This document shows positions 47,468 through 55,615 of a DNA stretch of 64,000 nucleotides, one piece after another; position 1 is the stretch's first letter, and each line of letters starts with the position of its first letter. The stretch lies in the NCBI RefSeq assembly GCF_900105985.1, contig NZ_FNUB01000005.1, positions 2,046,001 to 2,110,000 of the forward strand, given 5' to 3'. The stretch comes from Tenacibaculum sp. MAR_2010_89. Lineage in GTDB: Bacteria; Bacteroidota; Bacteroidia; Flavobacteriales; Flavobacteriaceae. The notes under the pieces are model-generated. The model made no database searches and had not been told where the DNA came from. It saw only the letters and a program-made list of their open reading frames with translations. A program made the position numbers and the translations under genes.

Positions 47468-48625
47468 ATGAATAAAAATACTAATTTAGGAATAAATACA
47501 ATTTGTACACATGTAGGTGAATTAAAGGATGAACAGTTTAAAGGAGCTATTTCACCCTTATATATGTCTACCTCATATCAGTTTGATAGTGTTGATGTAA
47601 AGAGGTATCCAAGATATTTTAACACTCCAAATCAAGAAGCCTTATGTAAAAAAATAGCTGCCTTAGAAAAAACTGATGACGCCTTAATTTTTGGATCAGG
47701 TATGGCTGCAGTTAGCACTAGTTTATTAGCTTTTTTAAAACAAGGAGATCATGTAGTTTTACAAGAAACATTGTATGGGGGTACTTATAATTTTGTGGTA
47801 GAAGAGTTTGATAAGTTTGGAATAGAGTATTCATTTACTAAAAGTTTAGCGATTAAAGATTTTGAAAGAGAAGTAAAAAGTAATACTCGTGTAATTTTTA
47901 TAGAAACCCCTTCTAATCCGCTATTAAAAATTGTAGATATGAATGAAGTTTCTCTTTTAGCAAAGAAACATGGAATTATTACGATGATTGATAATACGTT
48001 TGCATCTCCTATAAATCAAACTCCAATAGATTTTGGGATTGATATTATGATACATTCTGCAACAAAGTATATGGGAGGGCACTCTGATATTTTAGCAGGG
48101 GCAGTGGCAGCTTCAGAAGAACATGTGAAAAGAATATGGAATATAGCAAAAAACTTAGGAGGTAGTTTAAGTGATTTTACAGTTTGGATGTTAGAGCGTA
48201 GTTTAAAAACTTTAAACTTACGTGTAAAAAGACAAAGTAAGAATGCACTTAAAATGGCAAAGTATTTAGAGAAAAATAAATATATAGATACTGTATATTA
48301 TCCTGGATTAAAATCACATGAAAACTATAAATTGGCAAAGGCTCAAATGAAATATTTTGGAGGTATGCTGTCTTTTGAATTAATAAAAGAAATAGACACG
48401 ATGAAATTTCAACGTAATTTACAGTTAATAAAACCGTCTATGAGTTTAGCAGGAGTAGAAAGTACTGTATTAAGCCCAGCACAAACATCTCATGCTTTGC
48501 TTTCAAAAGAAGAGAGAGACAGTCAAGGAATAAAAGATGGATTAATTCGTTTTTCTGTGGGAATAGAAGAAACAGAAGATTTAATAGAAGATATAGAACA
48601 AGCTTTATATAATACGATAAAATGA
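47468..48625 (+). CDS. PLP-dependent Cys/Met metabolism enzyme (cystathionine gamma-synthase / methionine gamma-lyase family)
   Basis: 385 residues, fold-type I. The tyrosine/arginine substrate region YPRYFNTPNQEALCKKIAALE, phosphate-binding FGSGMAAVSTSLLAFL, EtPSNPLLKIVD, IDNTFASPINQTP and Schiff-base lysine in MIHSATKYMGGHSD are diagnostic. GVESTVLSPAQTSHA near the end fits gamma-lyase/synthase members. The exact reaction cannot be chosen. Its stop overlaps the bshB1 start (ATGA), linking sulfur amino-acid and low-molecular-weight thiol metabolism. Confidence 0.9.
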   Translation: MNKNTNLGINTICTHVGELKDEQFKGAISPLYMSTSYQFDSVDVKRYPRYFNTPNQEALCKKIAALEKTDDALIFGSGMAAVSTSLLAFLKQGDHVVLQETLYGGTYNFVVEEFDKFGIEYSFTKSLAIKDFEREVKSNTRVIFIETPSNPLLKIVDMNEVSLLAKKHGIITMIDNTFASPINQTPIDFGIDIMIHSATKYMGGHSDILAGAVAASEEHVKRIWNIAKNLGGSLSDFTVWMLERSLKTLNLRVKRQSKNALKMAKYLEKNKYIDTVYYPGLKSHENYKLAKAQMKYFGGMLSFELIKEIDTMKFQRNLQLIKPSMSLAGVESTVLSPAQTSHALLSKEERDSQGIKDGLIRFSVGIEETEDLIEDIEQALYNTIK

Positions 48626-49338
48626 AATTAGACATATTAGCATTTGGAGCACACCCAGATGATGTAGAATTAGGTTGCAGTGCAACTATAGCCAAAGAAA
48701 TTTCTTTAGGTAAAAAAGTAGGAATAGTTGATTTAACTCGTGGAGAATTGGGAACTAGAGGTTCTGCAGAAATAAGAGATCAAGAAGCTGCAAATGCTGC
48801 AAAAATTTTAGGAGTATCTGTTAGAGAGAATTTAAAGTTTGCTGATGGTTTTTTTACGAATGATAAGCAGCATCAGTTAGAAGTGATTAAAATGATTAGG
48901 AAGTATCAACCGGAGATTGTTTTATGTAATGCTGTTGATGATAGGCATATTGATCACCCAAAAGGAAGTAAGTTAGTATCTGATGCTTGTTTTTTAAGTG
49001 GACTATTAAAAATAGAAACAACTATTGAAGGAGTAAACCAAGAAAAATGGAGACCAAAACAAGTGTATCATTATATACAATGGAAAAATATAGAACCAGA
49101 CTTTGTAATTGATGTATCTGGTTATATGGATAAGAAGATTGATGCTGTATTGGCATACTCTTCTCAGTTTTATGATCCTAAAAGTGCAGAGCCTGAAACA
49201 CCAATAACAAGTAAAAATTTCACAGATAGTATTAATTACCGGGCAAGAGACCTAGGAAGGTTAATTGGAGTTGATTTTGCAGAAGGCTTTACATCAGAAC
49301 GTTACGTTGCTGCTGAAAATTTAAGTAAATTTATTTAA
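48622..49338 (+). CDS. bshB1: Bacillithiol biosynthesis deacetylase BshB1
   Basis: 238 residues. LmbE-fold zinc deacetylase with GAHPDDVELGC (zinc ligands H, D, D) and DRHIDHPKGSKLV (third ligand H). The LTRGELGTRGSAEIRDQEA segment is specific to BshB1. It deacetylates GlcNAc-malate to GlcN-malate in bacillithiol synthesis, the thiol used by many Bacteroidetes. Co-translated with the upstream PLP enzyme. Confidence 0.93.
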   Translation: MKLDILAFGAHPDDVELGCSATIAKEISLGKKVGIVDLTRGELGTRGSAEIRDQEAANAAKILGVSVRENLKFADGFFTNDKQHQLEVIKMIRKYQPEIVLCNAVDDRHIDHPKGSKLVSDACFLSGLLKIETTIEGVNQEKWRPKQVYHYIQWKNIEPDFVIDVSGYMDKKIDAVLAYSSQFYDPKSAEPETPITSKNFTDSINYRARDLGRLIGVDFAEGFTSERYVAAENLSKFI

Positions 49339-49346
49339 AAAAAAGT

Positions 49347-49377
49347 TTTGTAGATATCAGAAACAGTCTTATATTTG
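49347..49377 (+). promoter_or_regulatory. Consensus Bacteroidetes promoter of tRNA-His
   Basis: TTTG (49347-49350), 19-bp spacer, TATATTTG (49370-49377): an exact match to TTTG-N19-TAnnTTTG. It lies 17 bp before the tRNA. This is the clearest promoter in the window and supports the phylum assignment. Confidence 0.8.
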
Positions 49378-49393
49378 CACTCGCAATTCAAAT

Positions 49394-49468
49394 GGTGGTT
49401 GTAGCTCAGTTGGTTAGAGCATCGGTTTGTGGTACCGAGGGTCGCGGGTTCGAATCCCGTCTTCCACC
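49394..49468 (+). tRNA. tRNA-His (anticodon GTG)
   Basis: Cloverleaf: acceptor strand from G(-1) at 49394, D-arm AGCTCAGTTGGTTAGAGC, anticodon arm TCGGT-TTGTGGT-ACCGA with anticodon GTG, and T-arm GCGGG-TTCGAAT-CCCGT. The extra 5' G pairs with C73, the tRNA-His hallmark. No complete CCA is encoded after C73. Two acceptor pairs read T-T (positions 5-68 and 6-67), which is unusual. Followed by a terminator. Confidence 0.93.
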
Positions 49469-49477
49469 CAGAAATAG

Positions 49478-49506
49478 AGTCCCTGTATTTACAGGGACTT
49501 TTTTGT
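49478..49506 (+). terminator. Terminator of tRNA-His
   Basis: Perfect 9-bp stem AGTCCCTGT / ACAGGGACT, 4-nt loop, then TTTTTT. Confidence 0.92.
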
Positions 49507-50028
49507 TTTTTACAATCCTGCAAGATTTACATTTTAAACAAACGTGACTGCAAACGGGACAAAAATGTAAGTAAAAAATGAAGAAAATTATTTCACTTTC
49601 AAGTGGCTGTTCAGTCACTTTTTCATCAGTAATTCCTTAAAATTAGAAAACAGGAGGTAGAGAAACACTTTTAAAAGAATGGGTTATTTATTATTATTTT
49701 ACTGATCAGTTGTATAAAGATGAGTAACTAAAAGTAAAATGAATAAATCAATAGGTATATAATTTACTTTGGTTTTGAATTTGATAGAGAGGAAAAAGAA
49801 TTTTTAGTTGAGATATTAATTTCTTGCAATAGATACTTGTGAATTTACCGTAGAATATATTTTAATCAGGAATAAACTATATAGAGTAATGTTTAAACTC
49901 AATTTAGGCTGGTTTTCTTGCCGGAAATCAGTACTTTTAAAACAATTTTAGTCACGGTTCGAAAATTTTGGTGGTTTTCTTCCTAAACTGAAACTTAAAA
50001 ACCCGTTAGGTAAAATCAAAAAGGTAGA
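49507..50028. other. 520-bp intergenic stretch without recognisable genes
   Basis: Between the tRNA-His terminator and the DUF2157 gene. Frames are short and interrupted. No repeat of the tRNA 3' end, no integrase remnant and no terminator-hairpin family member was found. It presumably holds the promoter of the membrane operon at 50029, but I see no convincing consensus. Confidence 0.5.
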
Positions 50029-50979
50029 ATGACAAAGATTGAAAGAGAAGATATTCATATAATTACTAGACACAGTAATTGGTCAGAAAAGAGTATTGAC
50101 AACGTTTTGAAAAAGAATATCTACAACGATAAAAAATCTTGGTATAAATTCCTTAGGCTTTTTTTCATTAGCCTAGGAGTAGGTTTTATAGTTGCGGGAA
50201 TTATTTTCTTCTTTGCATACAATTGGGCTGACTTACATAAATTCATTAAAATTGGATTAATTGAAGGTTTAATTATTATTTTAATTTTGATAATACTACT
50301 CACAAAAATTAGCATAAATATAAAAAATATATTACTTACTGGTACATCAATATTAGTAGGTGTTTTATTTGCTGTTTTTGGACAAGTCTATCAAACTGGG
50401 GCAAATGCCTATGATTTTTTTCTAGGCTGGACAATATTTATCACAATTTGGGTTTTAGTTTCAAATTATGCCCCATTATGGCTTCTCTTAGTAACTTTAA
50501 TAAATACAACAATCTTATTATATTCACAGCAGGTAGCACATAGCTGGTCAGAAGTTTTTGTTTTTACTTTACTTTTCATCATCAATATATTATTCTTATC
50601 AACTATATTATTAGGAAAGAAATTTAATTATGAGATTGAGTCTCCAATTTGGCTTTCAAATATAATAGCATTAGCTTCTGTATTTTTTAGTACAGTAGGC
50701 ATTGTAGTTGGTATTTTTGACAAAAACCAAACATCTTTCTTTCTGTTATTTATAGCTACATCAATACTCTATATTGCTGGAATTAAATATGGATTAAAAG
50801 TAAAAAGTAGTTTTTATCTTTCTATAATTCCTTTTAGTATAATTGTTATTATTTCTGCTTTCTTTATAAATTTATCTGATGATGCAGGTATGTTTTTCTT
50901 TATCTGCTTTTTTATTATTGGAAGTATAACGCTTGTAATTAAAAATTTAATTGATCTTCAAAAGAAATGGATAAATTAA
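50029..50979 (+). CDS. DUF2157 domain-containing membrane protein
   Basis: 316 residues. A cytosolic N-terminal stretch (1-40) has REDIHIITRHSNWSEKSIDNVLKKNIYNDKKSWYKFLRLFF, then about nine membrane helices including the DUF2157 core FISLGVGFIVAGIIFFFAYNWADLHKFIKIGLIE. Function unknown; the family is widespread in Bacteroidetes and Proteobacteria. First of three overlapping genes (13-bp overlap with the next). Confidence 0.85.
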   Translation: MTKIEREDIHIITRHSNWSEKSIDNVLKKNIYNDKKSWYKFLRLFFISLGVGFIVAGIIFFFAYNWADLHKFIKIGLIEGLIIILILIILLTKISINIKNILLTGTSILVGVLFAVFGQVYQTGANAYDFFLGWTIFITIWVLVSNYAPLWLLLVTLINTTILLYSQQVAHSWSEVFVFTLLFIINILFLSTILLGKKFNYEIESPIWLSNIIALASVFFSTVGIVVGIFDKNQTSFFLLFIATSILYIAGIKYGLKVKSSFYLSIIPFSIIVIISAFFINLSDDAGMFFFICFFIIGSITLVIKNLIDLQKKWIN

Positions 50980-52043
50980 CTAGGAAAAAGGCTCTATTAG
51001 ATAATGTTCGACTATCAGAAGGTGCTAAATTTGAATGTAACGAAAATGCTATTTTCGAAGAATACAATACTCAAGAAGAAAACAAATCCAGTTTAGTAAT
51101 TAAAGTACTTTCAGTTTTCGGAGGTTTTTTAGCATCTCTAGCATTCCTTGGTTTTTTAGCAATTTCTGGACTTTATAACTCTGAATTTGGATTGTTAATA
51201 TTTGGTTTAGGTTTTATAATTTCGGCTATTTGGCTTAATAAAGTCTATGATAGACTTATTATAGATACATTTAGTGTTTCAATATATTTAATAGGCTTTG
51301 CTTTGTTTGCTTTTGGTTTATCAGAAATGAAAGTTGATGAAAATATTATTGCATTATTAATAAGTTTTATAGCACTTAGTTCTTTGTTTATTTCACAAAA
51401 TTTTATTTTGTCATTTATTTCAGTACTTGTTATTAGTAGTAGTCTTATATTTCTAATAATATATAATAATTCATATGATTTAATACATTTATATATTTCT
51501 ATTAATACTTTAGTGGTAACATATTTTTTTTTAAATGAAGCAAAAATAATCTCATCAGATAACAGGTTATCTATGCTTTATAACCCAGTTAGAATTGGTT
51601 TGGTTATTTCTTTGTTATTTGGTCTTATTTCAGTTGGTAAAAAACATTTAATACCAATATCTCAAAGTCATATTTGGCTATCGTCAATTGTAATTATTTT
51701 AGTTACTATGTATTTAGTTTATACAATCGTAAAAATAAACGAAATAAAAACTATTAAAAGCAAAATGATGATTTATATATTAAGTGCATTAATACTAGCG
51801 TCAACAATATTTTCTCCCTCAATTTCAGGGGGAATTCTGATTGTATTATTAAGTTTTTTAGTAAATTATAAAAGAGGGTTGGCTATAGGAATAATTTCAA
51901 TCATTTATTTTATCGCACAGTATTATTATGACTTAAATTTCACATTGCTAACCAAGTCAATAATCTTATTTATATCTGGAATTATATTTCTGTTATTCTA
52001 TTTATTCACTATTAAAAATTTAAATCCCAATGAAAAAATATAA
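50967..52043 (+). CDS. DUF4401 domain-containing membrane protein
   Basis: 358 residues with about ten transmembrane segments after a soluble N-terminus (KFECNENAIFEEYNTQEENKSS). Order and neighbours (DUF2157 before, GDYXXLXY after) are the conserved arrangement for DUF4401 proteins. Probably a complex-forming inner-membrane partner; the biochemical role is unknown. Overlaps both neighbours (13 and 14 bp). Confidence 0.85.
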   Translation: MDKLTRKKALLDNVRLSEGAKFECNENAIFEEYNTQEENKSSLVIKVLSVFGGFLASLAFLGFLAISGLYNSEFGLLIFGLGFIISAIWLNKVYDRLIIDTFSVSIYLIGFALFAFGLSEMKVDENIIALLISFIALSSLFISQNFILSFISVLVISSSLIFLIIYNNSYDLIHLYISINTLVVTYFFLNEAKIISSDNRLSMLYNPVRIGLVISLLFGLISVGKKHLIPISQSHIWLSSIVIILVTMYLVYTIVKINEIKTIKSKMMIYILSALILASTIFSPSISGGILIVLLSFLVNYKRGLAIGIISIIYFIAQYYYDLNFTLLTKSIILFISGIIFLLFYLFTIKNLNPNEKI

Positions 52044-52518
52044 GTGGATAATCATTCTAATTAATCTTATCATGTTACTTGGATTTTTTAATAACTCTAT
52101 ATTTCAAAAAGAAGAGTTAATAACTGACGGTCAACTTGTTTTATTAGAATTAGCGCCTGTTGACCCTCGTTCATTAATGCAAGGGGATTATATGAGATTA
52201 AGATATGCTATTTCAAGTAGTATTAATTCTGATAGTATTTCTAAAAGAGGGTTCTGTGTTGTCAAATTGGAAGAGAATGGAGTTGCCAAAAAAGTTCGAA
52301 TTCAAGAAAATAAAATGCCAATCAATGATAATGAGTTTCTTATAGAGTATACTTCAAAGAAATGGAGTAATATAAATATAGGTGCAGAGTCTTATTTTTT
52401 TGAAGAAGGTGAAGCAGACAAGTATGAAAAAGCGAAATATGGAGGGATAAAAGTAGATAGTCAGGGAAATAGTCTTTTGATTGGTTTGTATGATGAACAA
52501 CTAAAAAGAATAGAATAA
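52030..52518 (+). CDS. GDYXXLXY domain-containing protein
   Basis: 162 residues. An N-terminal membrane anchor (about 5-22) is followed by an extracytoplasmic domain with the name-giving motif GDYMRLRY (within DPRSLMQGDYMRLRYAIS). It regularly accompanies DUF2157/DUF4401 membrane proteins. Role unknown, presumably an envelope subunit of the same complex. Last gene before the gene-poor island. Confidence 0.88.
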   Translation: MKKYKWIIILINLIMLLGFFNNSIFQKEELITDGQLVLLELAPVDPRSLMQGDYMRLRYAISSSINSDSISKRGFCVVKLEENGVAKKVRIQENKMPINDNEFLIEYTSKKWSNINIGAESYFFEEGEADKYEKAKYGGIKVDSQGNSLLIGLYDEQLKRIE

Positions 52519-52803
52519 ACTTAGCTTAGCAATGGTTATCCTTAATGTAAGTTTTGTTATTTATTTTAAAGTAAATAAATATTCCCAAATTTAAAGGGAA
52601 ACAGAAAGTGAAGTATATTTTAATCTCTTACTAAACATGGTAAAACCATTGAAAAAAATAACAAATGGTAAATATATACTACAATGAGTTTGAGTAATCG
52701 CTAAACCTGATAACTATTCATTTCAGAGCTAGCTAAAGAAAAAAGTAAATTTATTACTTATAACTTCTCACAACCTTCAAAATTATTAACGATAATTTTC
52801 CAC
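52519..52803. other. Start of the gene-poor island; no gene recognised
   Basis: Very AT-rich with no credible ORF. A partial copy of the AATGGTTT-type motif (palindrome ATGGTAAAACCAT near 52638-52650) is the only element I can name. Confidence 0.4.
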
Positions 52804-52940
52804 AAAAAAAGAAAAGAAGTAACCATAAAGAATACTTCTTTTCTAATAACTAACCAAACGAATTTCAAAAATGAAATTCAAAACTACACTATAAAAATAG
52901 TATAAGATTAGTGTTGTTAATTAGTGTTTTAGATGAAATG
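52804..52940 (-). repeat. Hairpin repeat family 1, copy A (candidate small RNA unit)
   Basis: On the minus strand it reads: upstream TTTCATCTAAAAC box, a TATTTTTA (-7-like), GTGTAGTTTTGAATTTCATTT, GTTTGGTTAGTTA, then a terminator hairpin built on GAAGTATT / AGTTACTTC arms and a long T-run (52804-52845). No start codon or ORF is conserved among copies. Shares this order with copies C, D, E and F. Confidence 0.5.
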
Positions 52941-53118
52941 ATAATAAGTTGCGGTAAGTGGTAAGGTTTTGTCTATGTGTTTATAAAACAGATAGTTATT
53001 TTTTGTGTAATTTACCTTAGTAAATGAGTAATAGATGAGAAATAGATGAGAAATTGTATTGTATGAGTAAACAGTGTTATAAGAAATATATGAAGAAATG
53101 AATAAAAACAAGTAGAAC

Positions 53119-53283
53119 GAAAAAGAAAAGAAGTAGTCCCCCCGGATAACTTCTTTTTCTTGTCCGTCCTATGTTAAAAATATATAGCTAAAATTATTCT
53201 TTTAACCGAATCAAAATAACGGACAATATATTAAAATATGAATACTTAAAATCCCTGAATTCTAACTAATGGAAAACCATTAG
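53119..53283 (-). repeat. Family 2 unit 1: CTAATGGTTT box to terminator hairpin with G-rich loop
   Basis: The minus strand begins with the 37-bp box (53247-53283, containing the palindrome CTAATGG-AAAA-CCATTAG). About 90 bp follow without an ORF, ending in a terminator hairpin GAAGT...ACTTC (53119-53160) whose minus-strand loop contains six G residues. The box is 32/37 identical to that at 57764-57800. Confidence 0.45.
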
Positions 53284-53308
53284 TAAATTACGCAAAAAGT
53301 TAATAGAT

Positions 53309-53470
53309 AAAAGAAAAGAAGTAGTCCCCCACGGAATACTTCTTTTACTTAACCAAACTATTACTAAAAATGAAAAATTAAATTTTTAAACTATACAGTA
53401 AATATACTTTATGATAAAAATAAATTAATTGAATATTTGATGAAGTAAGTATAAGTATCGATAAAAGGAA
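53309..53470 (-). repeat. Hairpin repeat family 1, copy C (candidate small RNA unit)
   Basis: The minus strand contains TATATTTAC(-7-like)TGTATAGTTTAAAAATTT, CATTTTTAGTAATAGTTTGGTT, then terminator hairpin GAAGTATTCCGTGGGGGACTAC with matching ACTTC arm and T-rich tail. Closest to copy F in the body. The loop has five G residues on the minus strand. Confidence 0.5.
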
Positions 53471-53758
53471 TGTTTTTAAAGTTAAAATGAAAAAAGGATT
53501 AATTAAGTGCTTTTACAAAGTTCTAGTTAATTGTTAAACATCTTATAAAGGGAGAGGATTTTTTATCTACCATTTTTTTGAGATATGACTACGGAATTTA
53601 ATGTATGCTAAAACAATTTTTTAATAGTATTTAACTAGGTTTATGATGTAGTTTACATTGTTTAAAGTGAAATATTTTTTATAGTTTGTTATTGTAGTGA
53701 TGTATTGGTAAACAATGTTTCTAATAATATTGAATGAGCTATAATATTATAAAAAAGA

Positions 53759-53925
53759 AAGCTAGTTTAAAATAAACTAGCTTACCGTTCTTTATTAAGG
53801 ATCCCCTTATAAATCCTGAATAATATGAAGTAAAATTAAGTAAAAAGCTAATAATAAAGAATAAGGGATTGCCCTTGAAATTTTACTAGGGTAAACCATT
53901 AAGTTGTCAGGGAAAACCATTAGTG
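53759..53925 (-). repeat. Family 2 unit 2: duplicated box, GGGG-loop hairpin, terminator
   Basis: Two copies of GGGTAAACCATTA / GGGAAAACCATTA at 53889 and 53910 (21-bp period) lie at the right end. A hairpin GGATCCCCTTATAAATCC (53799-53816) has GGGG in its minus-strand loop, and a terminator AAGCTAGTTT-AAAAT-AAACTAGCTT (53759-53783) is followed on the minus strand by a T-run. No ORF. Confidence 0.45.
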
Positions 53926-53969
53926 GAGTATTTAATGGTAAAATAAAATTGAAACAAGAGAAGGTAAAA

Positions 53970-53992
53970 AAAGCGAACACTAAGTTCGCTTT
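53970..53992 (-). terminator. Terminator of double-glycine peptide gene 1
   Basis: Perfect 9-bp stem AAAGCGAAC / GTTCGCTTT with a 5-nt loop. Minus strand continues with seven T. It ends 12 bp after the stop codon of the peptide gene at 54005. Confidence 0.85.
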
Positions 53993-54004
53993 AATAAAAT
54001 ATGG

Positions 54005-54139
54005 TTATTCACATTGACGTAAATTACATCCTAAAGCTCCTTTTCTAGCACAAGGAGGGCAGTATATAACTCCACCGTTAATTGTTTTTTGTTCTGCCTT
54101 ATTTAAAGCTGTTCCTAAAGTTGAAATGTTTTTTAGCAT
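54005..54139 (-). CDS. Double-glycine leader peptide 1 (bacteriocin/RiPP-like precursor, 44 aa)
   Basis: Begins MLKNISTLGTALNK; the leader matches the double-glycine consensus L(-12), E(-8), I(-4), G(-2)G(-1) with INGG at residues 20-23. The predicted core of 21 residues has four cysteines (C27, C30, C38 and C43: YCPPC ... GC ... QCE). Such leaders are removed by C39-peptidase ABC transporters, giving a secreted bacteriocin or signal peptide; none is encoded nearby. The gene has its own terminator (53970) and a candidate operator 76 bp upstream (54215). Product activity is unknown; modification enzymes are absent, and the even Cys number suggests disulfides. Confidence 0.8.
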   Translation of the reverse strand: MLKNISTLGTALNKAEQKTINGGVIYCPPCARKGALGCNLRQCE

Positions 54140-54214
54140 TATAAAATAATTTAAATTAATTTTTTAAAGTTAATTTCTTTAAAATCAAATGTGAATATTT
54201 AAACTATAAACATA

Positions 54215-54231
54215 GTAAGGATAAACCTTAC
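54215..54231 (-). promoter_or_regulatory. Candidate operator of peptide gene 1: GTAAGG-N5-CCTTAC
   Basis: Inverted half-sites GTAAGG (54215-54220) and CCTTAC (54226-54231) with a 5-bp spacer, 76 bp upstream of the start codon. The same element, at nearly the same distance, precedes peptide genes 2 and 4. Confidence 0.6.
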
Positions 54232-54299
54232 TTTTCGGGCTAAATACTATCAAGAGAGCAATTAATCATTATGGGGAATTTATTTAAAAAAAGTATTAA

Positions 54300-54418
54300 T
54301 AAAAAATACCCACCATTATAGTGGGCATTATAAGGGGATGTTAAAATAAAAATAGATATTATTTATCATCCCATTACAAAAATGTAATACCTAAATATAC
54401 AAAATTAAATTTAAATAA
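54300..54418 (-). ncRNA. Candidate small RNA unit with TAATTTTG promoter box and terminator
   Basis: The minus strand starts in a 24-bp box (54395-54418) containing TAATTTTG, an exact TAnnTTTG. It then has a GGGATG...CATCCC stem and ends in the terminator TGCCCACTATAATGGTGGGT plus T-run (54303-54330). About 95 nt of predicted transcript without an ORF. The promoter box is repeated identically at 54514-54537. Confidence 0.4.
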
Positions 54419-54431
54419 GAGAAAAAGTAGT

Positions 54432-54537
54432 ATAAAAAAATGCTGGCCTATTCAAAATGTTAGACCAGCATAAGTTAAAACCGTCCCCACGGATCTAAAA
54501 AATCTTTTTTATAATATACAAAATTAAATTTAAATAA
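54432..54537 (-). ncRNA. Candidate small RNA unit with CCGTGGGGACGG hairpin and terminator
   Basis: Same 24-bp promoter-like box (54514-54537), followed on the minus strand by a GGGG-tetraloop hairpin CCGT-GGGG-ACGG (54481-54492) and a terminator with ATGCTGGTC / GGCCAGCAT arms (54438-54470) and T-run. The hairpin plus terminator recur at 57410-57485. Confidence 0.45.
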
Positions 54538-54579
54538 TTGAGTTAGATAATCAATTTATCTAGGAGTTTTAGAAACATC

Positions 54580-54750
54580 CTAAACCTTATTAGATATTAG
54601 CTTTTTTTCTTTTATATAACCCCAAATTAAACTAGCACCACAAATAAAACCAATAATACTAGTACTTGTTTCGTTGCCTGAAATAACATGATAACCGCAA
54701 AAGATTAAACCTACAATACCGATAAATAGTAAAAAATAATTAGCTTTCAT
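54580..54750 (-). CDS. Small two-helix membrane protein, 56 aa (candidate immunity or accessory protein)
   Basis: ATG at 54750, stop at 54580. MKANYFLLFIGIVGLIFCGY forms helix 1 (about 4-22); helix 2 is about 32-46 (SIIGFICGASLIWGY), followed by a basic tail YIKEKKLISNKV. Lies upstream of peptide gene 1 on the same strand. Small hydrophobic proteins next to bacteriocin genes are often immunity proteins, but no family match is claimed. It could also be an unrelated small membrane protein. Confidence 0.5.
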   Translation of the reverse strand: MKANYFLLFIGIVGLIFCGYHVISGNETSTSIIGFICGASLIWGYIKEKKLISNKV

Positions 54751-55271
54751 ATAACTTATGTTTTAATAATAAGTAGCTAAAAATAATTTTTTGTTACAAA
54801 AAAAATAATATGAGTAAAATTTATAGTGAATATTTTGGTGTAAAATAATATTTAAATAAAAAAATAAGCTTCCGAAGAAGCTTATTTGTGTTAATCTCAT
54901 AAAACTTCTTTACCCCTAAATTTATTTTATGAAGTTGTATAACAGTTTAAAATAAGTTAACCCTAAAAAAAATCTAAAAAAATAAGTAATCACTTTCAGA
55001 ATGCTTTGTTTTAGATCTAATCAATTTATTTCAAAAATAACTTAAGATTGAAGTAAGTATACAGTTTAGTTTTTATTTAGTAGTAAAGTATATAAATTTA
55101 AAAAAGCTCCCGAGGGAGCTTTGCTTTATTAACTACATAAAATTAGATTTATATTCTTAAAACCTTTTATGAATAAGTAGAACAATTAAAGTTTAATATA
55201 CCCTAATAATAACTGTACGAGTATTTGAAATGTACAGTTATAAAAAAGTGAACCGAAAGTTTACTTACATT
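54751..55271. other. Gene-less stretch with two minus-strand terminators
   Basis: Contains hairpin AAATAAGCTTC-CGAA-GAAGCTTATTT (54862-54887) and AAAGCTCCC-GA-GGGAGCTTT (55103-55122), both followed by T on the minus strand. Just upstream of the first on the minus strand is a CATAAAA/TTTTATG stem (about 54898-54936) with a GGGG loop. A 9-bp palindrome TAACTGTAC...GTACAGTTA lies at 55210-55240. No ORF is convincing. Confidence 0.45.
55246..55266 (-). terminator. Probable terminator of double-glycine peptide gene 2
   Basis: Stem AAGTGAAC / GTTTACTT (one G-T pair), loop CGAAA, with minus-strand T-run. It lies 6 bp after the stop codon of the peptide gene at 55272. Confidence 0.65.
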
Positions 55272-55430
55272 TTATAAACAAACAGAGTCCATAGGTAAAG
55301 CACATAATATTCCCCATTCTCCACCACATCTTAAACATTCCTCTTTTGTAGTTGGCCAAAAACCACCGTTAATTGTTTTTTGATCTGATTTTTTTAAGAT
55401 AGAACCTAATTTTGATACATTTTTAAACAT
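55272..55430 (-). CDS. Double-glycine leader peptide 2 (52 aa)
   Basis: Leader MFKNVSKLGSILKK..., INGG at residues 20-23, D16 in place of the usual E(-8). Core of 29 residues starts FWPTTKEECLRCGGEW and has four cysteines (C32, C35, C43 and C51). The core shares no sequence with peptide 1 although the leaders align without gaps. A GTAAGG-type operator lies 77 bp upstream (55507). Likely exported and cleaved after GG; function unknown. Confidence 0.8.
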   Translation of the reverse strand: MFKNVSKLGSILKKSDQKTINGGFWPTTKEECLRCGGEWGILCALPMDSVCL

Positions 55431-55494
55431 AATTAAATAATTTAAAGTTAATTTCTTAAAAATAGTTTCTTAAAAATTAAAAGAATAAAAATGA

Positions 55495-55523
55495 ACCTTA
55501 CAATAAGTAATGCTAAACCTTAC
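55495..55523 (-). promoter_or_regulatory. Candidate operator of peptide gene 2: three alternating half-sites
   Basis: On the minus strand GTAAGG-N5-CATTAC-N5-GTAAGG. The half-sites alternate in orientation with 11-bp spacing (one helical turn). The central half-site has one mismatch. The pair at 55507-55523 lies 77 bp upstream of the start. Confidence 0.55.
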
Positions 55524-55615
55524 TTTTTTCTCTACAAAAAAAAATATTTATTAATAAAGTAAATAGTAACTTTAGATAAAATTTTAAGAAACTTAAATTA
55601 AGTTATAAAGCGTAT

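Noticed and set aside
49335..49618. Two minus-strand open frames of 60-70 codons across the tRNA-His gene
   Set aside because: They are antisense to the tRNA and its terminator and have no coding features; the tRNA explains the sequence.
52929..53111. 60-codon minus-strand frame rich in Tyr, Phe and Ser
   Set aside because: Low-complexity AT-driven composition, no leader or domain, and it lies between repeat units; likely a chance frame.
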